Assembly: GCA_964409865.1 (NCBI GenBank)
Contig: CAYPGE010000235.1
Coordinates: 1 to 14,150 of the forward strand
Origin: Anammoximicrobium sp964409865
Lineage (GTDB): Bacteria; Planctomycetota; Planctomycetia; Pirellulales; Pirellulaceae
Direction: 5' to 3'
DNA length: 14,150 nucleotides
A program made the translations under genes and the position numbers. Of this stretch, positions 7,878-14,150 are shown piece by piece. How positions within the stretch are numbered: the first letter of the stretch is position 1; each line of letters opens with the position of its first letter. The notes below the pieces were generated by a model. It was not told the origin of the DNA. It searched no databases and saw only the letters and a list, made by a program, of their open reading frames with translations.

Positions 7878-9083
7878 GTGTCGGGGCAACAAGGCTCGGC
7901 GATTCGTTTTACATGTCCCTCGTGCGGCGGCCGCATGAAAGTGCCGCCCGGCCAAGCCGGACAGAAGTGCCGCTGTGCGCGGTGCAACGCCGAGGTTCTG
8001 GCGCCGGCGTCAGCGGAGGATGACGCGCAAGAGATCGCCGCGTCTGCTCCGTCGGACCGTGTCACGAGTCCCGATGGTCACTCCAGAAGCGCGATCCAAG
8101 CACCTCCGACGCACGCCAGCCCGCCTGACGCTGCCGACGACGGACTGCGGTTGAGCGATCCGGTCGAGCGTCTACCTGCCTTGTACGTCTCTCCCGAAAA
8201 CATGGGCGACCTGGCTGGCCGCGTCCCACCAGCGGCCGACTCGGCGTCCGTCGTACCGCCGCGGCCCAGCGACCGCGGGGATGTGATCGGGGACCAGGCC
8301 CGGAAGGTGATTGCCAAGGCCGCGGCCGCAAAGGAAGCAGTCGAACGCGCCAGGCCGCGGTTGCCCGACCGGCCTTTCATCACCGGCGTGGTTTCGTTCC
8401 TGTTCGACAGCCATGCCGGGCTCCGATGGCTGCTGCTGGCTCTGATGCTGCACGCGGATGTGGTCCTGTTCCGATGGATCATCGAACTCAGTTCCGGCTC
8501 TGGTATCGCTCAGGTGGGCGCCTTGCTGATGATGCTGGGCGCCGCCTTTCTGGCGTTGGCCTTCGTCGCCACCGCGTCGGTCTGTTTTCTGGCGATTCTC
8601 CAGGACACGGCCGCCGGCTACGACAAGGTCGAGCATTGGCCCGGGATGGAGATCATCGACTGGATGATGAACGTATTCTACGTAGTCAACGGACTGCTTT
8701 CAGCGGCCCTTCCGGGCCTGTTTCTTGGCGGGACCCTGATGTGCCTGGGAGGCAACGTCTTGTCTGCTGTCTATGGGGGCGCAATCAGTGCGATCGTGTT
8801 GTTTCCCATCTTCTTGCTTTCTATGGCGGCGGAGCGTTCCTGCTTTGCCATCGCCTCGCCGGCGGTCTGGGGCACCTTGTGGACCGCGCGGCGTCGGTGG
8901 GGCAAGTTCTACTTGCTGTCGGCGGGCTTGGGCCTGGGGCTGTTGGTGTTGGCACGCTGGATGGCCGGCGGCGGCTTTCTCCTTCCGGCGTTAAGCGCCG
9001 CCGTAGCCGTGGCCGTCATGATGATCTATTTTCGTCTGCTGGGCCGGCTCGCTTGGTGTTTGTCAGAGCAGCAGACGTGCTGA
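7878..9083 (+). CDS. Zinc-ribbon, multispan membrane protein of unknown function
   Basis: A 401-residue protein of no family I can name. A short N-terminal zinc ribbon holds CPSCGG (Cys13, Cys16) and CRCARC (Cys31/33, Cys36), separated by MKVPPGQAGQK. Then comes a disordered Pro/Ala/Ser/Asp-rich linker (about 40-170), and about six hydrophobic segments between 180 and 392, for example ALLMMLGAAFLALAFVATAS and ISAIVLFPIFLLSM. The zinc ribbon followed by a low-complexity linker and membrane domain is an arrangement common in planctomycetes. The frame is open back to ATG 7773, but that would run the coding region through a terminator. I prefer GTG 7878, preceded by GGAAAGG and giving a ribbon right at the N-terminus. 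Its 3' end overlaps the convergent SDR gene by 68 bases (9016-9083). Confidence 0.8.
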   Translation: MSGQQGSAIRFTCPSCGGRMKVPPGQAGQKCRCARCNAEVLAPASAEDDAQEIAASAPSDRVTSPDGHSRSAIQAPPTHASPPDAADDGLRLSDPVERLPALYVSPENMGDLAGRVPPAADSASVVPPRPSDRGDVIGDQARKVIAKAAAAKEAVERARPRLPDRPFITGVVSFLFDSHAGLRWLLLALMLHADVVLFRWIIELSSGSGIAQVGALLMMLGAAFLALAFVATASVCFLAILQDTAAGYDKVEHWPGMEIIDWMMNVFYVVNGLLSAALPGLFLGGTLMCLGGNVLSAVYGGAISAIVLFPIFLLSMAAERSCFAIASPAVWGTLWTARRRWGKFYLLSAGLGLGLLVLARWMAGGGFLLPALSAAVAVAVMMIYFRLLGRLAWCLSEQQTC

Positions 9084-9930
9084 CGATGGCCGCCAGGCCC
9101 TCGCGATAGGAGGGATACTGCGGCTGGAATCCCAACTGGCTGAGAAGCCGCTGGTTGCTGACGCGCTTACTGGCGCTCGCTCGCAGCGCCGCCGGCGCAT
9201 CGAGCTGTGTCTTCCGGAACTGCGGTTCGGCGGCGCCCAGCAAGGCCGCGAGTTGGCAGTAGTAATCCCGTCGAACTACGGGATGGCCATCCGAGACACA
9301 GTACAGGCTCGGCAGCGGAGCCCGCGCTTCGGCTGCGAGCACAGCGCTGGCCGCATCGTCGACATGGATCAGATTCAGAAAACCCTCGCTGGGCGCGTCA
9401 AGAGGCAGACCTGCCAGTAGTTCTTTGCTTCGCGGGATGCGTCCCGGGCCATAGATGCCAGCCATGCGCAGCACGACTGCTCGCCGGCCAAGCGGGTGTT
9501 GTCGAAGGAGCAATTCGGCCTGCCAACACGCTCGCCCCCCCTCCCGCTTCGGCTCACAGGGTGACGTTTCATCCACCCAACTGCCGTCCGACTGGCCAAA
9601 GACACCCGTCGAACTGACGTAGATGAAACGGCCGACGCTTGACGGCAAGTACTCCAGGACATTCATCAGGCCGGCCACGTACACTTCCCGAATCGAATGC
9701 CCACAGCCGCGATCATGACCAACGGCGAACAAAACGGTGTCGGCAGACGGAAGCGATCGGAGGGTGTCCGGTGCCATGATGTCCCCAACGATCGGCTCGA
9801 TGCCACGCGATTGCAGGAAGGAACCCCTTTCTGAATAGCGAGTTACAGCGATTACCACAGCGCCGTCCGCGACCCAGCGGTTCGCGACACGAAGGCCGAG
9901 GTAGCCGCAACCAACGATCAGCTTCCGCAC
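9016..9930 (-). CDS. NAD(P)-dependent epimerase/dehydratase, atypical SDR (YeeZ-like)
   Basis: A 304-residue extended short-chain dehydrogenase/reductase-fold protein. The Rossmann nucleotide-binding motif is GCGYLG at residues 7-12, right after the start. An acidic pocket (IVGDIMAPDTL), FAVGHDRG and the strand FIYVSSTGVFGQSDGSWVDE follow, typical of this family. The usual Tyr-x-x-x-Lys catalytic pair is not evident; the equivalent stretch reads CWQAELLLRQ, as in atypical SDRs such as YeeZ. Catalysis and substrate are therefore uncertain, and a nucleotide-sugar or NAD-linked role is only inferred. Start is GTG 9930, with AGGGAG five bases upstream (9936-9941), which fixes it well. The C-terminus (LLSQLGFQPQYPSYREGLAA plus a polar tail) overlaps the convergent membrane protein gene. 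It diverges from the protease operon. Confidence 0.88.
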   Translation of the reverse strand: MRKLIVGCGYLGLRVANRWVADGAVVIAVTRYSERGSFLQSRGIEPIVGDIMAPDTLRSLPSADTVLFAVGHDRGCGHSIREVYVAGLMNVLEYLPSSVGRFIYVSSTGVFGQSDGSWVDETSPCEPKREGGRACWQAELLLRQHPLGRRAVVLRMAGIYGPGRIPRSKELLAGLPLDAPSEGFLNLIHVDDAASAVLAAEARAPLPSLYCVSDGHPVVRRDYYCQLAALLGAAEPQFRKTQLDAPAALRASASKRVSNQRLLSQLGFQPQYPSYREGLAAIVSTSAALTNTKRAGPADENRSS

Positions 9931-10089
9931 GCGATCTCCCTCATAATGTTGCAGAAAACATGAGACTAGCGACTGGAGAACCCAGCCGGACCGAATAAAA
10001 TGTCACGAACTGTTTACAAAATCGCTCTGATTTTGTATTCATTTGGATATATTGCGTAATCTACCCAGTCTCCTGTCGTTATCACTTCC
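9931..10089. promoter_or_regulatory. Divergent SDR/protease regulatory region with a 23-bp palindrome
   Basis: This AT-rich 159-base region lies between divergent starts. TACAAAATC (10015-10023) and GATTTTGTA (10029-10037) form a perfect 9-bp inverted repeat around GCTCT. It overlaps a possible plus-strand -35 box (TTTACA, 10013-10018). TATATT at 10048-10053 is a fair -10 box but lacks a good -35 at standard spacing. The palindrome is placed like an operator for the protease gene; the binding protein is unknown. No Shine-Dalgarno sequence precedes the protease ATG. Confidence 0.4.
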
Positions 10090-11133
10090 ATGAGCCATTA
10101 TTCGGAAGCTTGGCGTCGCTGCAATGGCCGCCGACGGTTGCGGACTTCGATAGCGTGCTGCGGTTTGCTGTTTTTCGTCTTTCTCGGCAGCGCTGGGGCG
10201 GAGGTCGTAACGACGGCGATCGCATCGCCCGCCTTGAAGAAGATCTTTGATGGAGGCCAACCCGCGACGCTCGCCGAGTTGCGGTCGATGCAGCAGCACC
10301 AGCGGCAATTGTGCGACAAGGTGACGGCGTGTACCGTAGGAATCGTGATCGGCTCGTCGCACGGTAGCGGAGTCATCATCAGCGAGGACGGTTATGTCTT
10401 GACCGCGGCACACGTGGCGGGCGAGCCAAACCGAAAGGCGATCGTGATCTTGCCCGACGGACGAGAAGTCTCGGGCAAGTCCTTGGGCATGTACCGCACG
10501 CTCGACGCCGGTCTCATGAAAATCGACAAGCCGGGGCCGTGGCCTTACGCGGAGTTGGCCAAGTCGGACGAGGTGAAGGTCGGTCAGTGGTGCGTGGCCA
10601 CGGGGCACCCGGGTGGTTTCGAGGAAGGCCGGAAGCCCGTCGTCCGCATTGGCCGCGTCCTGCTGAAAGACAGGTCCGCGATCACCACCGATTGTACCCT
10701 CGTGGGCGGCGACTCCGGCGGACCGCTGTTCGACATGGAAGGTCAGGTTTTGGGCATCAACAGCCGCATCGGGCGATTCATGACGACGAACATGCACGTC
10801 CCGATCGCGGCGTACCACGAATCTTGGGATCGGCTGGTCAAGGGCGACGCTTGGGGGCATTTCCTCGGAATCGGTCCGTATCTGGGAGTTCAAGGCGAAC
10901 CGGACTCGAAGGATGCCAAGATCGCGCGCGTGGTCCCTGGCTCGTCGGCGGAGAAAGCCGGCGTCAAACCAGGCGATGTGATTGTCAAATACAACGGTCA
11001 GGCCATCGCGGATTTCGCATCGTTGCAGGACCGCGTGGGAGATAGCCAGCCCGGGCAGAAGGTGACGCTGGAAGTCTTGCGGGACGGCAAACACGTGCAA
11101 TTGGACGTAGTGCTCGGCGAGCGCGACGATTAG
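10090..11133 (+). CDS. Secreted trypsin-like serine protease with C-terminal PDZ domain (HtrA/DegP-like)
   Basis: A 347-residue exported protease. The N-terminus has a basic region (RRCNGRRRLR) and a hydrophobic core (CCGLLFFVFLGSAGA) with a likely cut after Ala37. The trypsin domain (about 75-245) has the full triad: His108 in LTAAHVAG, Asp139 in RTLDAGLMKID, and Ser209 in GGDSGGPLFD. GHPGGFEEGR and GINSRIG are further typical parts. One PDZ domain follows (about 255-345): YLGVQGEPDSKDAKIARVVP, then AEKAGVKPGDVIVKYNGQAI. Family members degrade or check misfolded envelope proteins; this one is shorter than DegP, having one PDZ, like DegS. It lies 19 bases upstream of a degenerate paralogue and shares its transcript. 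A palindrome upstream may regulate both. Substrates are unknown. Confidence 0.92.
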   Translation: MSHYSEAWRRCNGRRRLRTSIACCGLLFFVFLGSAGAEVVTTAIASPALKKIFDGGQPATLAELRSMQQHQRQLCDKVTACTVGIVIGSSHGSGVIISEDGYVLTAAHVAGEPNRKAIVILPDGREVSGKSLGMYRTLDAGLMKIDKPGPWPYAELAKSDEVKVGQWCVATGHPGGFEEGRKPVVRIGRVLLKDRSAITTDCTLVGGDSGGPLFDMEGQVLGINSRIGRFMTTNMHVPIAAYHESWDRLVKGDAWGHFLGIGPYLGVQGEPDSKDAKIARVVPGSSAEKAGVKPGDVIVKYNGQAIADFASLQDRVGDSQPGQKVTLEVLRDGKHVQLDVVLGERDD

Positions 11134-11152
11134 CGGAAGGAGGAGTGTCGGC

Positions 11153-12166
11153 ATGAGATTTCTCAACGGTATCCTGGCCAGGGCCCGGCCAGTGGGAGCT
11201 TGGATCGCCGTTCTCCTGCTATCCTCCGCCGTCCCGGCCGGCGACACGACCGAACGCGACGCGTACGTTGTCAAGAACGCCTTTCGTGATGCGGTGCGCG
11301 CCCCAGCGCAAAGTACGGTTCGAATCCTCTGCGATGACCGGCGAGCGGCTTTGGGAACCGTCGTCGCGGCCGATGGCTTGATCCTAACCAAGGCCAGTGA
11401 GTTGACGGGCAAGGTCGTTTGCCATCTGTTCGATGGCCGGCGTCTGGAAGCGAAGATCGTCGGCATTAACGACGATTCCGACTTGGCCCTGTTGAAGATC
11501 GGCGCAGACGACTTGCCGGCCATCGGTTGGAGCGAGGCCGATCCGCCGCCGGTGGGTAGTTGGCTGGCCACGCCGGGCTTGGAAACCGTGCCCATTTCCA
11601 TCGGCGTGGTCAGCGTCGCGCCTCGGTCGATCGAACGTCGCCTGCCTGCGCTGGGCGTGATTATTGAGGAGGGCGACAAAGGCCCGGTGGTACGCGAAGC
11701 CCTGCCGCGCAGCGGGGCCGCCAAAGCCGGCCTGAAGCCGAACGATGTCATTACGCAACTGGACGGCAAGCAAGTTAAGAGCCGTCACGGCCTGATCCAG
11801 GCGATACGCGGCCATCGCCCCGGTGATACCGTGCGTCTGCAGTTGCTGCGCGGCGGGCAAGAGGTGGCCGCCGATGTCGAACTGCTGGATCTGACGGAAA
11901 TCGCCAACGGGGAGATGTTTCAGGAGGAAATCGGCGGGCGGCTCAGCAAACGGCGGACGGGTTTCCCGTTGGTCCTGCAGCACGACACGGTCCTGCAGCC
12001 GAATCAATGCGGCGGGCCGTTGGTCGATCTGGACGGCAAGGTGGTGGGGATCAACATCGCCCGCGCCAGTCGCGTCGCCAGCTACGCGCTGCCCGTTTCT
12101 GCCGTCAAGCCCGTGCTGGAGAAACTGATCGCAGGCGAATTGGTCGCCACCAAAGCAGCGAATTGA
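11153..12166 (+). CDS. Degenerate trypsin-fold protein with an internal PDZ domain (probable pseudoprotease)
   Basis: A 337-residue exported protein, with a signal peptide through about residue 29 (WIAVLLLSSAVPAG). The HtrA-like first barrel spans about 45-160: GTVVAADGLILTKASELTG, then DSDLALLKIGADDLPA. The usual LTAAH His is Ser82 here, while the Asp of DLALLKI (Asp110) is kept. A PDZ domain follows at about 165-245 (RSGAAKAGLKPNDVITQLDG). Only after it comes the nucleophile strand, VLQPNQCGGPLVDLDGKVVG, where the catalytic Ser of GNSGGP is Cys286. The PDZ thus appears inserted within the protease fold rather than appended, and two of three triad residues are changed. It probably binds peptides or regulates rather than cleaves, though Cys with Asp could retain unusual chemistry. 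A strong AAGGAGGAG (11137-11145) lies seven bases before the ATG. It forms an operon with the intact protease. Confidence 0.85.
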   Translation: MRFLNGILARARPVGAWIAVLLLSSAVPAGDTTERDAYVVKNAFRDAVRAPAQSTVRILCDDRRAALGTVVAADGLILTKASELTGKVVCHLFDGRRLEAKIVGINDDSDLALLKIGADDLPAIGWSEADPPPVGSWLATPGLETVPISIGVVSVAPRSIERRLPALGVIIEEGDKGPVVREALPRSGAAKAGLKPNDVITQLDGKQVKSRHGLIQAIRGHRPGDTVRLQLLRGGQEVAADVELLDLTEIANGEMFQEEIGGRLSKRRTGFPLVLQHDTVLQPNQCGGPLVDLDGKVVGINIARASRVASYALPVSAVKPVLEKLIAGELVATKAAN

Positions 12167-12176
12167 GTTTCGCTTG

Positions 12177-12274
12177 GCAGCGTTCGAGAAATAACTGCCA
12201 CCTCGTCAAAGTAGCCATCACACTTCGTGTGATGATCGGCAACGAACACTGGACAGTGATTCCTCGAACGCTGC
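12177..12274. repeat. 98-bp palindromic REP-like element, copy A
   Basis: The outer arms GCAGCGTTCGAG (12177-12188) and CTCGAACGCTGC (12263-12274) are perfect complements. Inside is a 72-base core (12190-12261) shared with copy B at about 78% identity. The core holds an inner hairpin CATCACAC-ttc-GTGTGATG preceded by GTAG, as in REP sequences used by RAYT/IS200-type transposases. The core ends also pair nearly fully (ATAACTG with CAGTGAT). The element fills the gap between two convergent stop codons (12166 and 12275), so it can also act as a two-way terminator. Confidence 0.8.
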
Positions 12275-13534
12275 TCACCGGGCATACCAGATCACCAGCC
12301 GCTCCAGTTCGCCCAGTCCCGCCAGTTGCGAGACCCGCCGCAGGTGCTGCCTGCCCACCAGCGGCCCCCAGCCTTGACCGCGATCGATGGCCGTGATGAT
12401 GTCAATGATCTCGTCCGCCTCCGGGGCGCGGTCGCCGCAGAAATAGCGCACCATCCACAGGGCCACCGGATACGCGACCGCCAGCGCTCGGAACTTGTCG
12501 ATCAATGACCAGCCCCGCCGGCTCAGGACGGCGTATTGGTGGGAAGACGCCACGGTCTCGAAGTAGCGCTGCAACGGCTGCTGCAGTTCTGCGCCCAAGT
12601 GTCCCAGTTTGCGCTGCTCGATGGCCTCAAAGGTCCCGTCCGGAAAACTGTCGTGCAATCGCGGCACCGGTCCCTTGCCTCGGGCAAACGACAAGGCCGC
12701 ACTCGCCAAGCGGAGCCGCTCGCGCCACGACGGCTGGACCGCAAACCGCGGGTGCAGGCGCAGGTACTCGGCAACCGTCTGACGGAAAAGTACTGACGCA
12801 GCCTTACCAGGGGCAACACGCTCGCGGAACAGATCCGCGACTTCCTGCCGAACCCCCTCGGCCAACAGCGTTACCAACTCGGACCACTGTTGCCGGTCTT
12901 GTTTCACGACCCGGCATTGCGCCAGCAAATCGCAGAACCGCAGGCCGTGTACCATGCGGCGGACGAGCGGATATTGTGAGTCGGTCAGCAATCGCTCCAA
13001 AGTCCCGGTCACCAACCGCGTATCCTGCCACGAGCGACGCGCGTTGCCGCTGATCGCCGGCGGCAGCACGGTTTGAGCTAACTGCGGTCGCTCGCGCACG
13101 AACTGCCGAACCGCTTCGCGATGTGCCAGCAACTCACGTCCCTGATCCGCAGCCGCCGTCGGGCAACTGCGGCGCACGGTCAACAGGGCCACGTCGTCCA
13201 AAGGGACCAATTGCAGGGGATACATGCGGCAGACCAGCGGCTTGGCTGCCAAACCGAACTCCTCATGAATCCGGCACCGTCCCTGCTCGGTCAAGAAAAC
13301 GCACCGTCCGTCATCGCGCTGAGCCAGTCGATATCGTCGCGGGAAGACGCCTTGACGGACGATCGTCTTGACGCCTCTGTAGTCCGGGTGCTTGTCCCAC
13401 TGCTGGCTGCGCAGCCGCTGCAGGTCCGCGCCGTCCAAAGGGATAATGGCGCCGCGGCAGCACTGGCCGCAACTGGTGCAATCCCACCGCTCGACAATCG
13501 ATAGGGTTTTGATCGGCAACGTCACGTCGCTCAC
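12275..13534 (-). CDS. YkgJ-family cysteine-cluster protein
   Basis: A 419-residue, probably cytoplasmic protein of the YkgJ/zinc- or iron-chelating cysteine-cluster family. The N-terminus has ERWDCTSCGQCCRGAIIPLD, with Cys19, Cys22, Cys25 and Cys26. This is followed by DDGRCVFLTEQGRCRIHEEFG and KPLVCRMYPLQLVPLD, completing the pattern C-x2-C-x2-CC, C, C-x-IH, C-R-x-Y-P thought to bind Fe-S or metal. The remaining 280 or so residues are helical and unassigned, much longer than minimal YkgJ proteins. The frame is open to GTG 13561; I chose GTG 13534 because GAGG lies six bases upstream and the CxxC cluster then sits near residue 20. A TATACT -10-like box on the minus strand (13591-13586) lies about 50 bases ahead. 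The gene is bracketed by two copies of the 98-bp element. Exact function is unknown. Confidence 0.85.
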   Translation of the reverse strand: MSDVTLPIKTLSIVERWDCTSCGQCCRGAIIPLDGADLQRLRSQQWDKHPDYRGVKTIVRQGVFPRRYRLAQRDDGRCVFLTEQGRCRIHEEFGLAAKPLVCRMYPLQLVPLDDVALLTVRRSCPTAAADQGRELLAHREAVRQFVRERPQLAQTVLPPAISGNARRSWQDTRLVTGTLERLLTDSQYPLVRRMVHGLRFCDLLAQCRVVKQDRQQWSELVTLLAEGVRQEVADLFRERVAPGKAASVLFRQTVAEYLRLHPRFAVQPSWRERLRLASAALSFARGKGPVPRLHDSFPDGTFEAIEQRKLGHLGAELQQPLQRYFETVASSHQYAVLSRRGWSLIDKFRALAVAYPVALWMVRYFCGDRAPEADEIIDIITAIDRGQGWGPLVGRQHLRRVSQLAGLGELERLVIWYAR

Positions 13535-13585
13535 AAGCCGCCTCGCGGAAACCGACACCACACAATCTGTCTTTGGACGCGACAG

Positions 13586-13591
13586 AGTATA
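13586..13591 (-). promoter_or_regulatory. Possible -10 box for the YkgJ-family gene
   Basis: On the minus strand this reads TATACT, five of six to the sigma70 -10 consensus. A start near 13579 would leave a leader of about 45 bases before GTG 13534. No convincing -35 box is found at the proper spacing, so the call is tentative. Confidence 0.3.
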
Positions 13592-13801
13592 GGCGATCGC
13601 CGCCCACCGAACTACCCATCAGTCCACGGCAACGATTTGCAGTTCCGTCGTACGGCCGAGAATCCTGTGTCAAGAGGGGGAGACTGACTTTTTCGGCCGT
13701 CTCGACTGCCTCACCGCGTTGCTGGCTTGACACCGTGAAAGAGGCAGGATATTCAAAAACGCGAATGGGTTGCCGGTTTGGTGGTTCGAGTGTCCAATTT
13801 C

Positions 13802-13899
13802 GGATCGGCGAATCAATAACTGTCGCGATTTCAAAGTCGCCATCACGCTCCGCGTGATGATCGCAAACAAGAACTGGACAGTTATTGATTCGCCGATCC
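13802..13899. repeat. 98-bp palindromic REP-like element, copy B
   Basis: The outer 21 bases at each end are perfect complements, beginning GGATCGGCGAATC on the left and ending GATTCGCCGATCC on the right. The 72-base core (13815-13886) matches copy A in the same orientation at 56 of 72 positions without gaps. The inner hairpin is CATCACGC-tcc-GCGTGATG, where an A-T pair of copy A is replaced by G-C, a compensating change. The tetranucleotide before it is GTCG rather than GTAG. No gene is nearby on the right. Confidence 0.8.
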
Positions 13900-14013
13900 T
13901 TGGCGGAATCGTGTCGGGCCCCGGCGAGCCGTGGGCGTGAGCCCACCGGGTTTTGAACTTGGCGGAATCGTGTCGGGCCCCGGCGAGCCGTGGGCGTGAG
14001 CCCACTGGGTTTT
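13899..14013 (+). repeat. Two tandem copies of a 59-base hairpin repeat
   Basis: The unit starting CTTGGCGGAATCGTG occurs at 13899 and again at 13958 (period 59). Over the first 56 bases the copies differ at one position. Each contains GTGGGC-gtga-GCCCAC (13931-13946 and 13990-14005) followed by T: four in the first copy, seven in the second. The first unit abuts the 98-bp element with a one-base overlap. Confidence 0.85.
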
Positions 14014-14016
14014 TTT
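13988..14016 (+). terminator. Terminator-like hairpin in the second tandem repeat
   Basis: GTGGGC-gtga-GCCCAC (13990-14005), then TGGG and seven T (14010-14016). Shape and T-run fit a plus-strand intrinsic terminator, although no plus-strand gene ends nearby. It may only be a by-product of the repeat. Confidence 0.4.
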
Positions 14017-14150
14017 CACGGTCGGGCCGTTGGCAACAGGGCAATCGGTGGGCTGACGCCTCACCGCTCGCCCCAAGGGAGAGGGTCGATACTTGTGTGA
14101 GCGGGTGCAGCGATGAGCGATGATCGGGCGGTGGGGCGGAGGTGGGGATG

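Larger units (their letters stand above)
13562..14150. other. Gene-free, repeat-rich region at the right edge
   Basis: About 590 bases without a supportable gene. In order it holds the likely YkgJ promoter, an 8-bp inverted pair GTGTCAAG/CTTGACAC (13667-13674 and 13726-13733), the 98-bp element copy B, two 59-base tandem repeats, and a further hairpin with CGGTGGG and CCTCACCG arms (14046-14066, one G-T pair). Open frames here are made of repeat sequence and lack start signals. Confidence 0.6.

Noticed and set aside
8426..9109. 227-codon open frame on the plus strand in another frame of the zinc-ribbon gene
   Set aside because: A shifted reading of the same DNA: Arg/Gly-rich and without the membrane segments of the chosen frame.
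10039..11769. 576-codon open frame on the minus strand
   Set aside because: It runs antisense across both the protease and the pseudoprotease genes and their spacer, which have signal peptides, conserved motifs and a good ribosome binding site. Its translation has low-complexity, Arg-rich composition.
12177..14013. CRISPR array or insertion sequence
   Set aside because: Repeat copies are too few and not regularly spaced with unique spacers, and no transposase or cas gene is present in the window.
13573..14076. Short open frames on both strands in the right-hand region
   Set aside because: They consist of the palindromic element and tandem repeats; repeated peptide stretches come from the DNA repeats and there are no start signals.

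Overview
The window is GC-rich and gene-dense. Its content points to a planctomycete, probably of the Pirellulales group. This is inferred from gene content and style: a formylglycine sulfatase, a long apolipoprotein N-acyltransferase, a trypsin/PDZ pair, a small zinc-ribbon membrane protein, frequent GTG starts with patchy Shine-Dalgarno sites, and hairpin-rich dispersed repeats. No marker gene proves the assignment. I see no rRNA, tRNA, CRISPR array, transposase or phage gene.

Layout: (1) 1-357, minus strand: the N-terminal part of a secreted sulfatase that runs off the left edge. (2) 358-570: a spacer with a perfect hairpin. (3) 571-4438, minus strand: a probable operon panB > yyaL-like > ZIP metal transporter. 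(4) 4439-4647: a divergent spacer. (5) 4648-6462, plus strand: lnt. (6) 6463-6666: a spacer with a good sigma70-type promoter. (7) 6667-7762, plus strand: a membrane-anchored coiled-coil protein and a small single-span membrane protein whose genes overlap, closed by an intrinsic terminator at 7820-7859. (8) 7878-9083, plus strand: a zinc-ribbon multispan membrane protein. Its 3' end overlaps the 3' end of a convergent atypical SDR gene (9016-9930, minus). (9) 9931-10089: a divergent AT-rich spacer with a 23-bp palindrome. (10) 10090-12166, plus strand: a two-gene operon with an intact secreted trypsin/PDZ protease followed by a degenerate relative whose PDZ domain is inserted inside the protease fold. 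(11) 12275-13534, minus strand: a YkgJ-type cysteine-cluster protein. (12) 13535-14150: a gene-free, repeat-rich region.

Most proteins are envelope or housekeeping functions: lipoprotein acylation, periplasmic proteolysis, metal uptake, pantothenate synthesis and sulfate-ester hydrolysis. The least ordinary features are two. The first is a pair of 98-bp palindromic REP-like elements (12177-12274 and 13802-13899) bracketing the YkgJ gene. They share a 72-bp core, but their outer arms differ in sequence while each stays self-complementary. The second is the PDZ-split pseudoprotease with Ser for His and Cys for Ser at the catalytic positions, encoded directly behind a normal protease. No defence system, biosynthetic cluster or obviously new multi-gene system is visible.
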